NCBI GenBank assembly: GCA_016710385.1
Contig: JADJVX010000022.1
Coordinates: forward strand, 124,001-188,000
Direction of reading: 5' to 3'
DNA from: Actinomycetales bacterium
GTDB taxonomy: Bacteria; Actinomycetota; Actinomycetes; Actinomycetales; Dermatophilaceae
Length of the DNA: 64,000 nt
Positions 24,891 through 32,465 of this stretch are shown piece after piece. The notes under the pieces are model-generated. The model saw nothing but the letters and a program-made list of their open reading frames with translations. It was not told the origin of the DNA and did no database searches. Numbering within the stretch: position 1 is the first letter of the stretch; each line of letters begins with the position of its first letter. Both the position numbers and the translations under genes were made by a program.

Positions 24891-25382
24891 TCAGCTCGCT
24901 GTCCAGGGCGTGACGACCACACTCGACATGACCTCGCGCAGCTTCGGGATGTCCTGCGCCTCACGAGCGGACAGGCACGAACCGGTGACCTGCACGAGGA
25001 ACGGCAGGGCACCGTCGACCGGCGCGTCGATCACCGTGAAGAGATGCAACTGGACGAGTCGGCCCGCACGTGGGTCCTCCCACTCCAAGTCGCATCCGCT
25101 CCAGGCCCGCCCGTTGAGGTCGACCTCGAACGGCTCTGATACCGAGCCTTGCGGGCGAAGCTGCGACTCAGCCGCGATCTCGTCGAGTGCCACTCCCACC
25201 ACCATCCCCGACGGACGGCGATTGACCACGACGATGACGTTGGGTCGGAACCCGTCGACTTCGGGTGCGATGGCTGCGATATCGGTCGTCACCGTGGCCA
25301 CCGGACGCCAGTCGGACGGCACGGCGAGGGAGACCTGTGGCTTCGCGGGGAAGAGGTCGCTGGGGAAAGCGAGGGTGGTCAT
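24891..25382 (-). CDS. LpqN/LpqT-like cytoplasmic protein
   Basis: 163 residues from ATG 25382 (AGGG upstream); an in-frame TTG two codons earlier is less likely. The pattern VPSDWRP, PNVIVVVNRRPSG, LDEIAAE, LVQLHLFTVI fits the mycobacterial LpqN/LpqT fold, but there is no signal peptide or lipobox. Proteins of this kind are frequent in actinobacterial type VII clusters, where they may act as substrate-specific factors. It sits between the WXG100-beta protein and the FHA protein in the operon. Confidence 0.65.
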   Translation of the reverse strand: MTTLAFPSDLFPAKPQVSLAVPSDWRPVATVTTDIAAIAPEVDGFRPNVIVVVNRRPSGMVVGVALDEIAAESQLRPQGSVSEPFEVDLNGRAWSGCDLEWEDPRAGRLVQLHLFTVIDAPVDGALPFLVQVTGSCLSAREAQDIPKLREVMSSVVVTPWTAS

Positions 25383-25433
25383 GGTCAAAGCCCTTTCACT
25401 GAGAGTCGAGGGTATGCAGGGGCCAGGACGCCA

Positions 25434-26459
25434 TTAGAAGCGCATCCACATGGGCAGGTGATCCCCGATCGCCTTGACGACGTCGCCGGCGCCCTTGACG
25501 ATCTCCACTGTGTCGATGGACACCTCCACCTTGTACCCGAAGCCGAGGCCGACCGCAGCGCCCATGTCGACGCTGGCCTTGATCTTTCCGTCCTTGAATT
25601 CGGCATTGGCGTCGAAGTGGGCGCCGGCACCGGCATACCCTTGCAGGCCGCCCTTGACCTCGCCTACCCCCAGGTCCACGCCGGCTTCGACTTCAGCCTT
25701 CGCGCCGACGAATGCCTCCGCATGTGCACTGCCGGCGACCCCACCTGGGCCCATGGACAGCTTGCCGTCAGCATTGACTTCGGCACCCGCCGTCGCAGAA
25801 GCGGAACCGGATGCAGGTCCCAATTCGCCATGCACCGAGGCGCTTCCCAAGTACGCCGATGCCCCCGCAGCGACGCTCGCGTTCACGGCCCCGTCGTTGA
25901 TGCTCACCGAGCCACTGACCGAGGCGTCAGCGCCGATGGCCTTGACGTCGTAATGGTCTCCAGACCGGTGGTACTTGGAGTTCTCCCAGGATGCCTCTCC
26001 CTTGACAATCGTCACCGAGGCATCCGGTCCCTCGCTCTCGGGCCGCTTGGTGAGGTCATCCAATGCCGAATGCTCGACGCCGGCGCCCGTTGTGACGTCG
26101 GGCCCCCCGGTGTCGCCCCCACCGGGAACCGGGGTTCCACCGCCTGCTGCATTCCCGCCGTCAGGGCCAGGCCCTGCAGCGCCGTCGGCACTGCTGCCCA
26201 CGCGCTGCTCCTCCACCTGGCGGCCTAATTCCTCACCCATCGTCCGGGTGTGCTGGGAGATCAGCCGGAGGGTGGGCTGGACCTGGGATTGGTGTTTGGC
26301 GACGAACCGGTCGAGGTCATGGCCGCCCCACGCTGCCTTCAGCCGAACGATCGAGGCCGCGACAGCGGTGTCGACCTCGACCAGTTGTTTCGCCAACTCA
26401 GCCAATCTGGCCACTGAGAGGACCAGTGCCTCGACGTCAGCACCTTCAGTAAATGACAT
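25434..26459 (-). CDS. WXG100-headed protein with Ala/Gly-rich repetitive C-terminus
   Basis: 341 residues from ATG 26459, preceded by the strong site GAGGAAGGAGG. Residues 1-95 are a WXG100 head (KAAWGGHDLDRF). A Gly/Pro-rich linker follows (95-150). The rest is a run of short alternating segments (ASVSGSVSIND, ASVAAGASAYLG, SASATAGAEVNADG, GLGFGYKVEVSID), suggesting a beta-helix or beta-barrel-like fold. This head-plus-passenger design suggests a secreted type VII substrate. It opens the module 2 operon behind motif A. Activity of the passenger is unknown. Confidence 0.78.
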   Translation of the reverse strand: MSFTEGADVEALVLSVARLAELAKQLVEVDTAVAASIVRLKAAWGGHDLDRFVAKHQSQVQPTLRLISQHTRTMGEELGRQVEEQRVGSSADGAAGPGPDGGNAAGGGTPVPGGGDTGGPDVTTGAGVEHSALDDLTKRPESEGPDASVTIVKGEASWENSKYHRSGDHYDVKAIGADASVSGSVSINDGAVNASVAAGASAYLGSASVHGELGPASGSASATAGAEVNADGKLSMGPGGVAGSAHAEAFVGAKAEVEAGVDLGVGEVKGGLQGYAGAGAHFDANAEFKDGKIKASVDMGAAVGLGFGYKVEVSIDTVEIVKGAGDVVKAIGDHLPMWMRF

Positions 26460-26533
26460 GTGGACCTCCTTCCTCAGGTCTGGTCGTCGTCCGATGATCC
26501 GCCACGCTAGGACCACCCCCCGCACCGGGGAAT

Positions 26534-26547
26534 GGGGAGCACTCCCC
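26534..26547. promoter_or_regulatory. GGGGAG dyad, motif A copy 3
   Basis: GGGGAGCACTCCCC preceded by GAAT, identical to copy 1, 75 bases upstream of the WXG100-headed gene and just after the stop of moxR copy A. Confidence 0.6.
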
Positions 26548-26566
26548 GGCCTTCAGACCCCGACAG

Positions 26567-27538
26567 GACTCAGCCGACTCGTTCCATGGGTGCGGCGACC
26601 TCGGCCAACAGATCATCCACAATCCGCTCAACCGACACCCCCGTGAACAACGCCTCCGGCTCCAAGATCAACCGATGCGCCAAGATCGGCAACGCCAAAT
26701 CCTTGATGTCATCCGGCAACACAAACGACCGACCCTGACTGATCGCCCACGTCTTCGCACACCGCACCAACGCCAAACACCCACGCATCGACAACCCCAA
26801 CCGCACCTGAGTATGCCGCCGCGACTCCTGCGCCAAATGACTCACATACGCCAACACCGCAGGATCGACATGCACCTCATTCGCCAACGTCGCCATCTGC
26901 GCCACCGCATTCGCCGAAATCACCGGAGACACCGCAGCCGACCGATCCCGAGTCGCCGCCTGCCCCAACAACTCCACCGTCACATCATGATCCGGATACC
27001 CCAGATTCGTCTTCATCAAGAACCGGTCCAACTGAGCCTCCGGCAACCGATACGTCCCCGCCTGCTCAATCGGATTCTGCGTCGCAATCACCATGAACGG
27101 CCGACCCACCGCATGCGGCTGACCATCCACCGTCACCCGACCCTCCTCCATCACCTCCAACAACGCCGACTGCGTCTTCGGACTGGCCCGGTTGATCTCA
27201 TCCGCCAACACAATCGTCGCGAAAATCGGACCCTGATGGAACGTGAACGCCTGCTTCGCCTGGTCATACACCGTCACACCCGTGACATCACTGGGCAACA
27301 GATCCGGAGTGAACTGAACCCGAGAATGCGACCCCTGCACCGTGTTCGCCAACGCCCGCGCCAACTGCGTCTTCCCGGTACCCGGATTGTCCTCCAACAA
27401 CACATGCCCCTCGGACAACAAACACGTCACCACCAACCGGACCGTGCGCTCCTTACCCCGCACCGCCACCTTAACATTACGAACCATCTGATCAAACGTC
27501 CCAGCAAACCACTGAGCCTGATCACTACTAACCGGCAT
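26567..27538. repeat. 972-bp direct repeat, copy A (moxR)
   Basis: Same length, same strand and almost the same sequence as 31446-32417, at an offset of 4879 bases without indels. Four differing bases were found by eye, all in the 5' part of the gene. Similarity stops at the gene ends apart from the ribosome-binding site. Confidence 0.9.
26570..27538 (-). CDS. MoxR family AAA+ ATPase, copy A
   Basis: 322 residues from ATG 27538 (GAAGGAG upstream). Walker A is EDNPGTGKTQ, Walker B VLADEINRASPKTQ, sensor region VIATQNPIEQAGTYRLPEAQLDRF. MoxR ATPases act as chaperones or assembly factors with DUF58 and transglutaminase-like membrane partners; both lie just upstream here. The gene differs from copy B only by Asp-Glu and Lys-Glu near the N-terminus. 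Its codons end in G or T (for example TTG, GTG, GAT), unlike the C-ending codons of the neighbours, suggesting different ancestry. Confidence 0.93.
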   Translation of the reverse strand: MPVSSDQAQWFAGTFDQMVRNVKVAVRGKERTVRLVVTCLLSEGHVLLEDNPGTGKTQLARALANTVQGSHSRVQFTPDLLPSDVTGVTVYDQAKQAFTFHQGPIFATIVLADEINRASPKTQSALLEVMEEGRVTVDGQPHAVGRPFMVIATQNPIEQAGTYRLPEAQLDRFLMKTNLGYPDHDVTVELLGQAATRDRSAAVSPVISANAVAQMATLANEVHVDPAVLAYVSHLAQESRRHTQVRLGLSMRGCLALVRCAKTWAISQGRSFVLPDDIKDLALPILAHRLILEPEALFTGVSVERIVDDLLAEVAAPMERVG

Positions 27539-27615
27539 GACATCTCCTTCGGTGACGCTTGGTGCTCGATGTGGCGAAATGACTGGTGACCTTCGCGTTG
27601 ATCGCACGCTGGGCT

Positions 27616-30009
27616 TCAGGACCCGGGCGCCTTGGACAGCTTGGGGATCGACATTCGGGGAGAGCGGGGCATGCGGCCGGCGAGCCGCCGGGGCGCCAAC
27701 TCACTTACCTTCGGTGCCGCGACCGCGAAGGACCGGAGGCTCACCGCACCACGCACACGCTGCCATCGGCTACGCCCCGCGACCATCTGCTTGCGAGCGG
27801 ACTCCACGTCCGCCCAATAGGCGGCCACGTCCGCTTCCTCGGGGTCGCCGGCCCCAAAGACGCCGGCGTCAGCCCGATCAGCAAGAGTCGCCACACCCAA
27901 GGACTCCAGGGCCCGACCTTGCTCACGACGGGTGGCCCCAGCCGCCGGTGAAACGCCGAAGTCCACCGCGCGGTCGACGACCTCCCGCCAGCCACTGGCC
28001 AGGCGAGTCGTAGCCGTCCCGCGGCTCTTGCGGCGGCGCCTGCGGACGGCCTTGGCCACCAAGACGATGACGACGAACCCCAGCACTGCGGTCACCGGAA
28101 TCCCGGCGATGCGCAACGTCGTCATCACCCAGGCGGGGAGGATGAAACCCTCCTCGCTCGTGCGGCCCGGTCGGATCGCACCGGCATCAGTGTCGAAGAG
28201 CAGATCCGCCGAGGCAGGGGGCTTGGCCGCCTGGGGCGGCGGCACCTGCGCGGCGTTTCGGTCTTGCACTGGGTCGTCCTGCAGCTGATCGGGCTTCTTG
28301 TCCCGGGGCGGCATGAAGGTCGTCTCGGGCACGGTGACCCACGACCCGTCTGCCGTGCGCACTTCGGCCCAGACGTGCACGTTCTCGCCCTTGACCTTGC
28401 CGTCCTCCGGAACGACCGCCCCGAGGATGACGCGAGTCGGCACACCGACCTGGTTCGCCATCAGCGCAAACGTCGCGGCATATTGTTCGTCGTTGCCGAC
28501 CAACTGCTTGGCATTGACGAAGGCAGACAGTCGGCCCAGGCTGTGTCCGGGTAGATAGCGTGCCTCGGCCGCTGCCGTCCCATCGCTGTAGGCCCCACTG
28601 GCCTTGAGATGATTCGCGATGGCGAGCACCTGCTTCCACCGATCACTCTGTCCTGCAGCCCATTTCGTCGCCTGGGGTGCGAGGAACTCGCCTGCAGACG
28701 TGAGCGCATCGGCAGCCACCTGCGTGCTCTCCGACGCCGCTTCGAGCTGGGCGCCGGTGATCGTCAGGGTGTCCCCGGCGCGCAATCGGTCCGGCACGAT
28801 GCCCTGGTTGGCGGTGAGGTTGTATCGGAAGGTCGCCAAGTGCTCGGCGCGGGTCGCCTCCGAGAACTCCACGGTCGAGATGGCCCCAGCGGCCGGGAGC
28901 CACGGATTGAGGGCACTGACAGCTGCGTATGCCGGCTCGACGGTCACCGTGTAGGTCACCGGAGCGGCAATGCCACCTTGCTCGATGACCGAGCCCACCC
29001 GCTGGTAGCCGTTGGCGCCCTTCCCGCCGAACGCGGGTCCCTGAGCGGACCAGACAGTGCCGTTGTAGTCGTCCATCGTGGCGAACCGAAGACGGGCCCC
29101 CTTGGGTAGCCCGGAAACGCTGAGTAGCGGCTGGTCCCACAGCACCTTGGCGCCCTGGGTGAATCGACGGAAGCTCGCGGCCGGACTCGCATAGACGGCC
29201 GGGTCGAACGGTGGCTCGACCACGCTGCGCAACACGAAGCGTTCGCGGGCATCCGCGCCAGGGAGCAGCCCTGACAACAGGGAAGCGGCCAGGCCCGCCA
29301 GAACGACGAGAATGGTCCCGGTAGCCAGCCGCACGGCTCGGCCATTCGAGGCCGACGTGGCGATCTGCACGAGGCGGCGCTGTGAACGGATGACGAGCCA
29401 CAGGACCGCAACGACTGCCCAGCCAAGGCCGAGGACAAGCGGGAAGGTCGGATGCAACGTGCCAAGGAGGATGACCAGGGCGACCATGGCCGCCATCGGG
29501 AGCAGGGCCCAGGCAGGTCCTCGAGTCTTCCGGGCCAGGGTGAACCCGATCGCACCGCCGAGCAGTCCGAGCAGGTAGGGAAGCGCGACCAAGGAACTGC
29601 GTGCATCGACCGGCGGAAGCGTCGTGATGAGGTCCTTCCACCCACCGATCGCGACCTCCGACAGGGTGCCGACGACTGCGGGTGTCGGGAGCACCCCGCC
29701 GAGGGCCGACTCTCGAACCGCGAAGGCACCCCCGACAAGGAAGTAGGCAACGATGACCAGGACTGCGAGCAGCACCAGCGGTTGGCGCAGCACGATGGCC
29801 AGGTGCGCAATGGCGACGCCCAGCAGCAGACCGACTAAGCCGGGGACGAGATAGACCGGGCTGTCGAACGTCGACCAGAATCCCAGCATCGCGAGCAGGC
29901 CCAGGGCCATGACAAAGGCCGCGTCGATGCCGTCGGGGCGGGACGGGGCCAGAGCTTTGACCCGATCGCTGGCCCGAAGCGAGGCGACGGTGGCGGCGGC
30001 GGTGGTCAC
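27616..30009 (-). CDS. TgpA-like membrane protein with transglutaminase-like domain, active-site Cys missing
   Basis: 797 residues, starting at GTG 30009 in a GTGA overlap with the DUF58 gene. Residues 1-250 hold six or seven membrane helices. An extracellular region follows, with a transglutaminase-like core near 500-545 (GNDEQYAATFALMANQ, then VHVWAEV). One more helix lies near 630-652, with a cytoplasmic tail. In active relatives the first block reads G-x-C-x-Q-F/Y-A; here the Cys position is Asp (about residue 506), so the canonical thiol chemistry is not expected. It matches the tgm position of PFNA clusters and is encoded between DUF58 and MoxR. Confidence 0.88.
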   Translation of the reverse strand: MTTAAATVASLRASDRVKALAPSRPDGIDAAFVMALGLLAMLGFWSTFDSPVYLVPGLVGLLLGVAIAHLAIVLRQPLVLLAVLVIVAYFLVGGAFAVRESALGGVLPTPAVVGTLSEVAIGGWKDLITTLPPVDARSSLVALPYLLGLLGGAIGFTLARKTRGPAWALLPMAAMVALVILLGTLHPTFPLVLGLGWAVVAVLWLVIRSQRRLVQIATSASNGRAVRLATGTILVVLAGLAASLLSGLLPGADARERFVLRSVVEPPFDPAVYASPAASFRRFTQGAKVLWDQPLLSVSGLPKGARLRFATMDDYNGTVWSAQGPAFGGKGANGYQRVGSVIEQGGIAAPVTYTVTVEPAYAAVSALNPWLPAAGAISTVEFSEATRAEHLATFRYNLTANQGIVPDRLRAGDTLTITGAQLEAASESTQVAADALTSAGEFLAPQATKWAAGQSDRWKQVLAIANHLKASGAYSDGTAAAEARYLPGHSLGRLSAFVNAKQLVGNDEQYAATFALMANQVGVPTRVILGAVVPEDGKVKGENVHVWAEVRTADGSWVTVPETTFMPPRDKKPDQLQDDPVQDRNAAQVPPPQAAKPPASADLLFDTDAGAIRPGRTSEEGFILPAWVMTTLRIAGIPVTAVLGFVVIVLVAKAVRRRRRKSRGTATTRLASGWREVVDRAVDFGVSPAAGATRREQGRALESLGVATLADRADAGVFGAGDPEEADVAAYWADVESARKQMVAGRSRWQRVRGAVSLRSFAVAAPKVSELAPRRLAGRMPRSPRMSIPKLSKAPGS

Positions 30010-31445
30010 GAATCCACTCCTCGCAGGACGATCGGAAGATCTGCCAATCGGGACATGGTGAGCAGCGAGATGGCCCCGATGTTCGAAAGCCCCACCCGGG
30101 CCGCCGAGTCGACGCGGATCGCCACGACATTGACCTGCGGCGGGAAGTGCGCAGCGGCCTGCCGGAGGCCCGCTGGCTCCCGCCCTGGTCCGGTGATCAT
30201 CACGACGACAGAGATGTCGGGGGCGTGTTGGGTGAGACGACGGGCTCCGGACATGAGGCTGGTTTCGCCCAGCAGGGCCCGCGAGAAGATGTCCAGCGCC
30301 ATGGGGGGATCCGGGTCGAACACGGCATGTTCACCAGCCGCGATGCTCAGATCCATCTCGTCACGCACCGCTCGGACCGCGATCGACGCACCGGCCGCGA
30401 CGGCGATCTCGAAATCATCGGGCACGGCATACACCTGCTCGTCGCAATCCACGAGGACCGCGATGTGCGACCGGCGAGTGTCGAGGAACTGCCGCACGAG
30501 AAAAGGGGACCGGGTTGGGGTGCCGGCAAGCTTGGCCGAGGATCGCCAGTGGATATAGCGGCGGTCGTCCCCGGGGGCGTACTCGCGCAGGGTGTGGAAG
30601 GCCAGGTCGGTCATGGAGATGTCGTTGGTGGCGTGGCCTTCCAGGTCGCGCAACAGCCCGGAGCCGACTGGGTCGACCGGGACGGTGCGCGGGTGGACGA
30701 ACAACTCCGTGACTTCGGTCCAGGTCACCCGGCGCGAGACCAGCCCGAAGGGATCACCGCGACCGGTAGTCACTGGCCCGACGGGCAGAACGGCCCGCCG
30801 GTTCGTCGGGATGACGACGAACTCCTCGTAGGACTCCCCCGGCGAGAGGGTCGGCAGGTGGAACTGCGCCCGACTCTCACCGATGGGGACATCAAGGACC
30901 AGGGGCAGGACGGGACGCCCTCCGGAGTTGTCGACGACGACTCGCGCTGCCGCCCCGTCGCCGACGCGCACTCGTTGAGGCTGCAGCTCAAGGCGCACGT
31001 CCAGGCGCATCCGCCCCAAGGTCAACAGGCTCGACAGCAGCACGAGCACCAGCGCGAAGACCGCGACGACGGCCGCCTCTCGCCATCCGAATGCCCACGC
31101 GAGCAACCACGCAGCGGCGCACAGCGCCAGGACGGTCCACCCCAGCGGCGTGATGGCCCGCACGAGCGGCGTCACCTTGGAGGTGATCGGGTCGAGTTGA
31201 CGCCAGATGGCGCGGGCGGTACCCCAGACCTGAGCAGCCACACGAGCGCCGGCACTGGAGATCCGACGGAAGCCGCTGGCGAACCCAGACGGCATACCGG
31301 TATGCCGTGCCGCTCGCCGCTGCGCCGGTGCCGCGGCCGACTCCACGAGTGCATCGGGCTCGGTCCGCCGGCTGCGGCGCAGCCCTCCAGTCAAGCGCTG
31401 GCGCGCGCCGGCCTTGGCCGCTCGATGGCTTCCTGGCGCCGTCAT
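30006..31445 (-). CDS. DUF58 domain membrane protein
   Basis: 479 residues. A Arg/Ala-rich cytoplasmic N-terminus (1-100) leads to two membrane helices (TVLALCAAAWLLAWAFG, VVAVFALVLVLLSSLLTLG). The DUF58 body contains YAPGDDRRYIHWRSSAKLAG, the family hallmark, and a von Willebrand A-like C-terminal fold (HIAVLVDCDEQVY). It starts three bases before the end of moxR copy B and overlaps the transglutaminase-like gene, the standard MoxR-DUF58-TgpA order. A palindrome of the word GGCATACC lies inside the gene near 31291-31306. Confidence 0.92.
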   Translation of the reverse strand: MTAPGSHRAAKAGARQRLTGGLRRSRRTEPDALVESAAAPAQRRAARHTGMPSGFASGFRRISSAGARVAAQVWGTARAIWRQLDPITSKVTPLVRAITPLGWTVLALCAAAWLLAWAFGWREAAVVAVFALVLVLLSSLLTLGRMRLDVRLELQPQRVRVGDGAAARVVVDNSGGRPVLPLVLDVPIGESRAQFHLPTLSPGESYEEFVVIPTNRRAVLPVGPVTTGRGDPFGLVSRRVTWTEVTELFVHPRTVPVDPVGSGLLRDLEGHATNDISMTDLAFHTLREYAPGDDRRYIHWRSSAKLAGTPTRSPFLVRQFLDTRRSHIAVLVDCDEQVYAVPDDFEIAVAAGASIAVRAVRDEMDLSIAAGEHAVFDPDPPMALDIFSRALLGETSLMSGARRLTQHAPDISVVVMITGPGREPAGLRQAAAHFPPQVNVVAIRVDSAARVGLSNIGAISLLTMSRLADLPIVLRGVDS

Positions 31446-32417
31446 GACTCAGCCGACTCGTTCCATGGGTGCGGCGACCTCGGCCAACAGATCATCCACA
31501 ATCCGCTCAACCGACACCCCCGTGAACAACGCCTCCGGCTCCAAGATCAACCGATGCGCCAAGATCGGCAACGCCAAATCCTTGATGTCATCCGGCAACA
31601 CAAACGACCGACCCTGACTGATCGCCCACGTCTTCGCACACCGCACCAACGCCAAACACCCACGCATCGACAACCCCAACCGCACCTGAGTATGCCGCCG
31701 CGACTCCTGCGCCAAATGACTCACATACGCCAACACCGCAGGATCGACATGCACCTCATTCGCCAACGTCGCCATCTGCGCCACCGCATTCGCCGAAATC
31801 ACCGGAGACACCGCAGCCGACCGATCCCGAGTCGCCGCCTGCCCCAACAACTCCACCGTCACATCATGATCCGGATACCCCAGATTCGTCTTCATCAAGA
31901 ACCGGTCCAACTGAGCCTCCGGCAACCGATACGTCCCCGCCTGCTCAATCGGATTCTGCGTCGCAATCACCATGAACGGCCGACCCACCGCATGCGGCTG
32001 ACCATCCACCGTCACCCGACCCTCCTCCATCACCTCCAACAACGCCGACTGCGTCTTCGGACTGGCCCGGTTGATCTCATCCGCCAACACAATCGTCGCG
32101 AAAATCGGACCCTGATGGAACGTGAACGCCTGCTTCGCCTGGTCATACACCGTCACACCCGTGACATCACTGGGCAACAGATCCGGAGTGAACTGAACCC
32201 GAGAGTGCGACCCCTGCACCGTGTTCGCCAACGCCCGCGCCAACTGCGTCTTCCCGGTACCCGGATTGTCCTCCAACAACACATGCCCCTCGGACAACAA
32301 ACACGTCACCACCAACCGGACCGTGCGCTCCTTACCCCGCACCGCCACCTCAACATTACGAACCATCTGATCAAACGTCCCAGCAAACCACTGAGCCTGC
32401 TCACTACTCACCGGCAT
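31446..32417. repeat. 972-bp direct repeat, copy B (moxR)
   Basis: Partner of 26567-26538+1000-base copy A; copies flank the DUF58 and transglutaminase-like genes in the same orientation. Homologous recombination between them would delete or duplicate that 3.9-kb pair. Confidence 0.9.
31449..32417 (-). CDS. MoxR family AAA+ ATPase, copy B
   Basis: 322 residues from ATG 32417 (AAGGAGA upstream). The motifs are the same as in copy A. It reads SSEQAQ and VRNVEV where copy A has SSDQAQ and VRNVKV. It directly follows the giant Ig/FN3 gene and precedes DUF58, which is the position expected for the cluster AAA ATPase, so this is probably the ancestral copy. The G/T-ending codon pattern is shared with copy A. 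Confidence 0.93.
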   Translation of the reverse strand: MPVSSEQAQWFAGTFDQMVRNVEVAVRGKERTVRLVVTCLLSEGHVLLEDNPGTGKTQLARALANTVQGSHSRVQFTPDLLPSDVTGVTVYDQAKQAFTFHQGPIFATIVLADEINRASPKTQSALLEVMEEGRVTVDGQPHAVGRPFMVIATQNPIEQAGTYRLPEAQLDRFLMKTNLGYPDHDVTVELLGQAATRDRSAAVSPVISANAVAQMATLANEVHVDPAVLAYVSHLAQESRRHTQVRLGLSMRGCLALVRCAKTWAISQGRSFVLPDDIKDLALPILAHRLILEPEALFTGVSVERIVDDLLAEVAAPMERVG

Positions 32418-32465
32418 AACTTCTCCTTGACACTGGCCTGGCACGGTCGGGGGGCCGAGGTCGGC

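Noticed and set aside
26567..32417. Composite transposon formed by the moxR direct repeats
   Set aside because: Repeats match the gene bodies exactly, with no terminal inverted repeats, transposase or target-site duplication.
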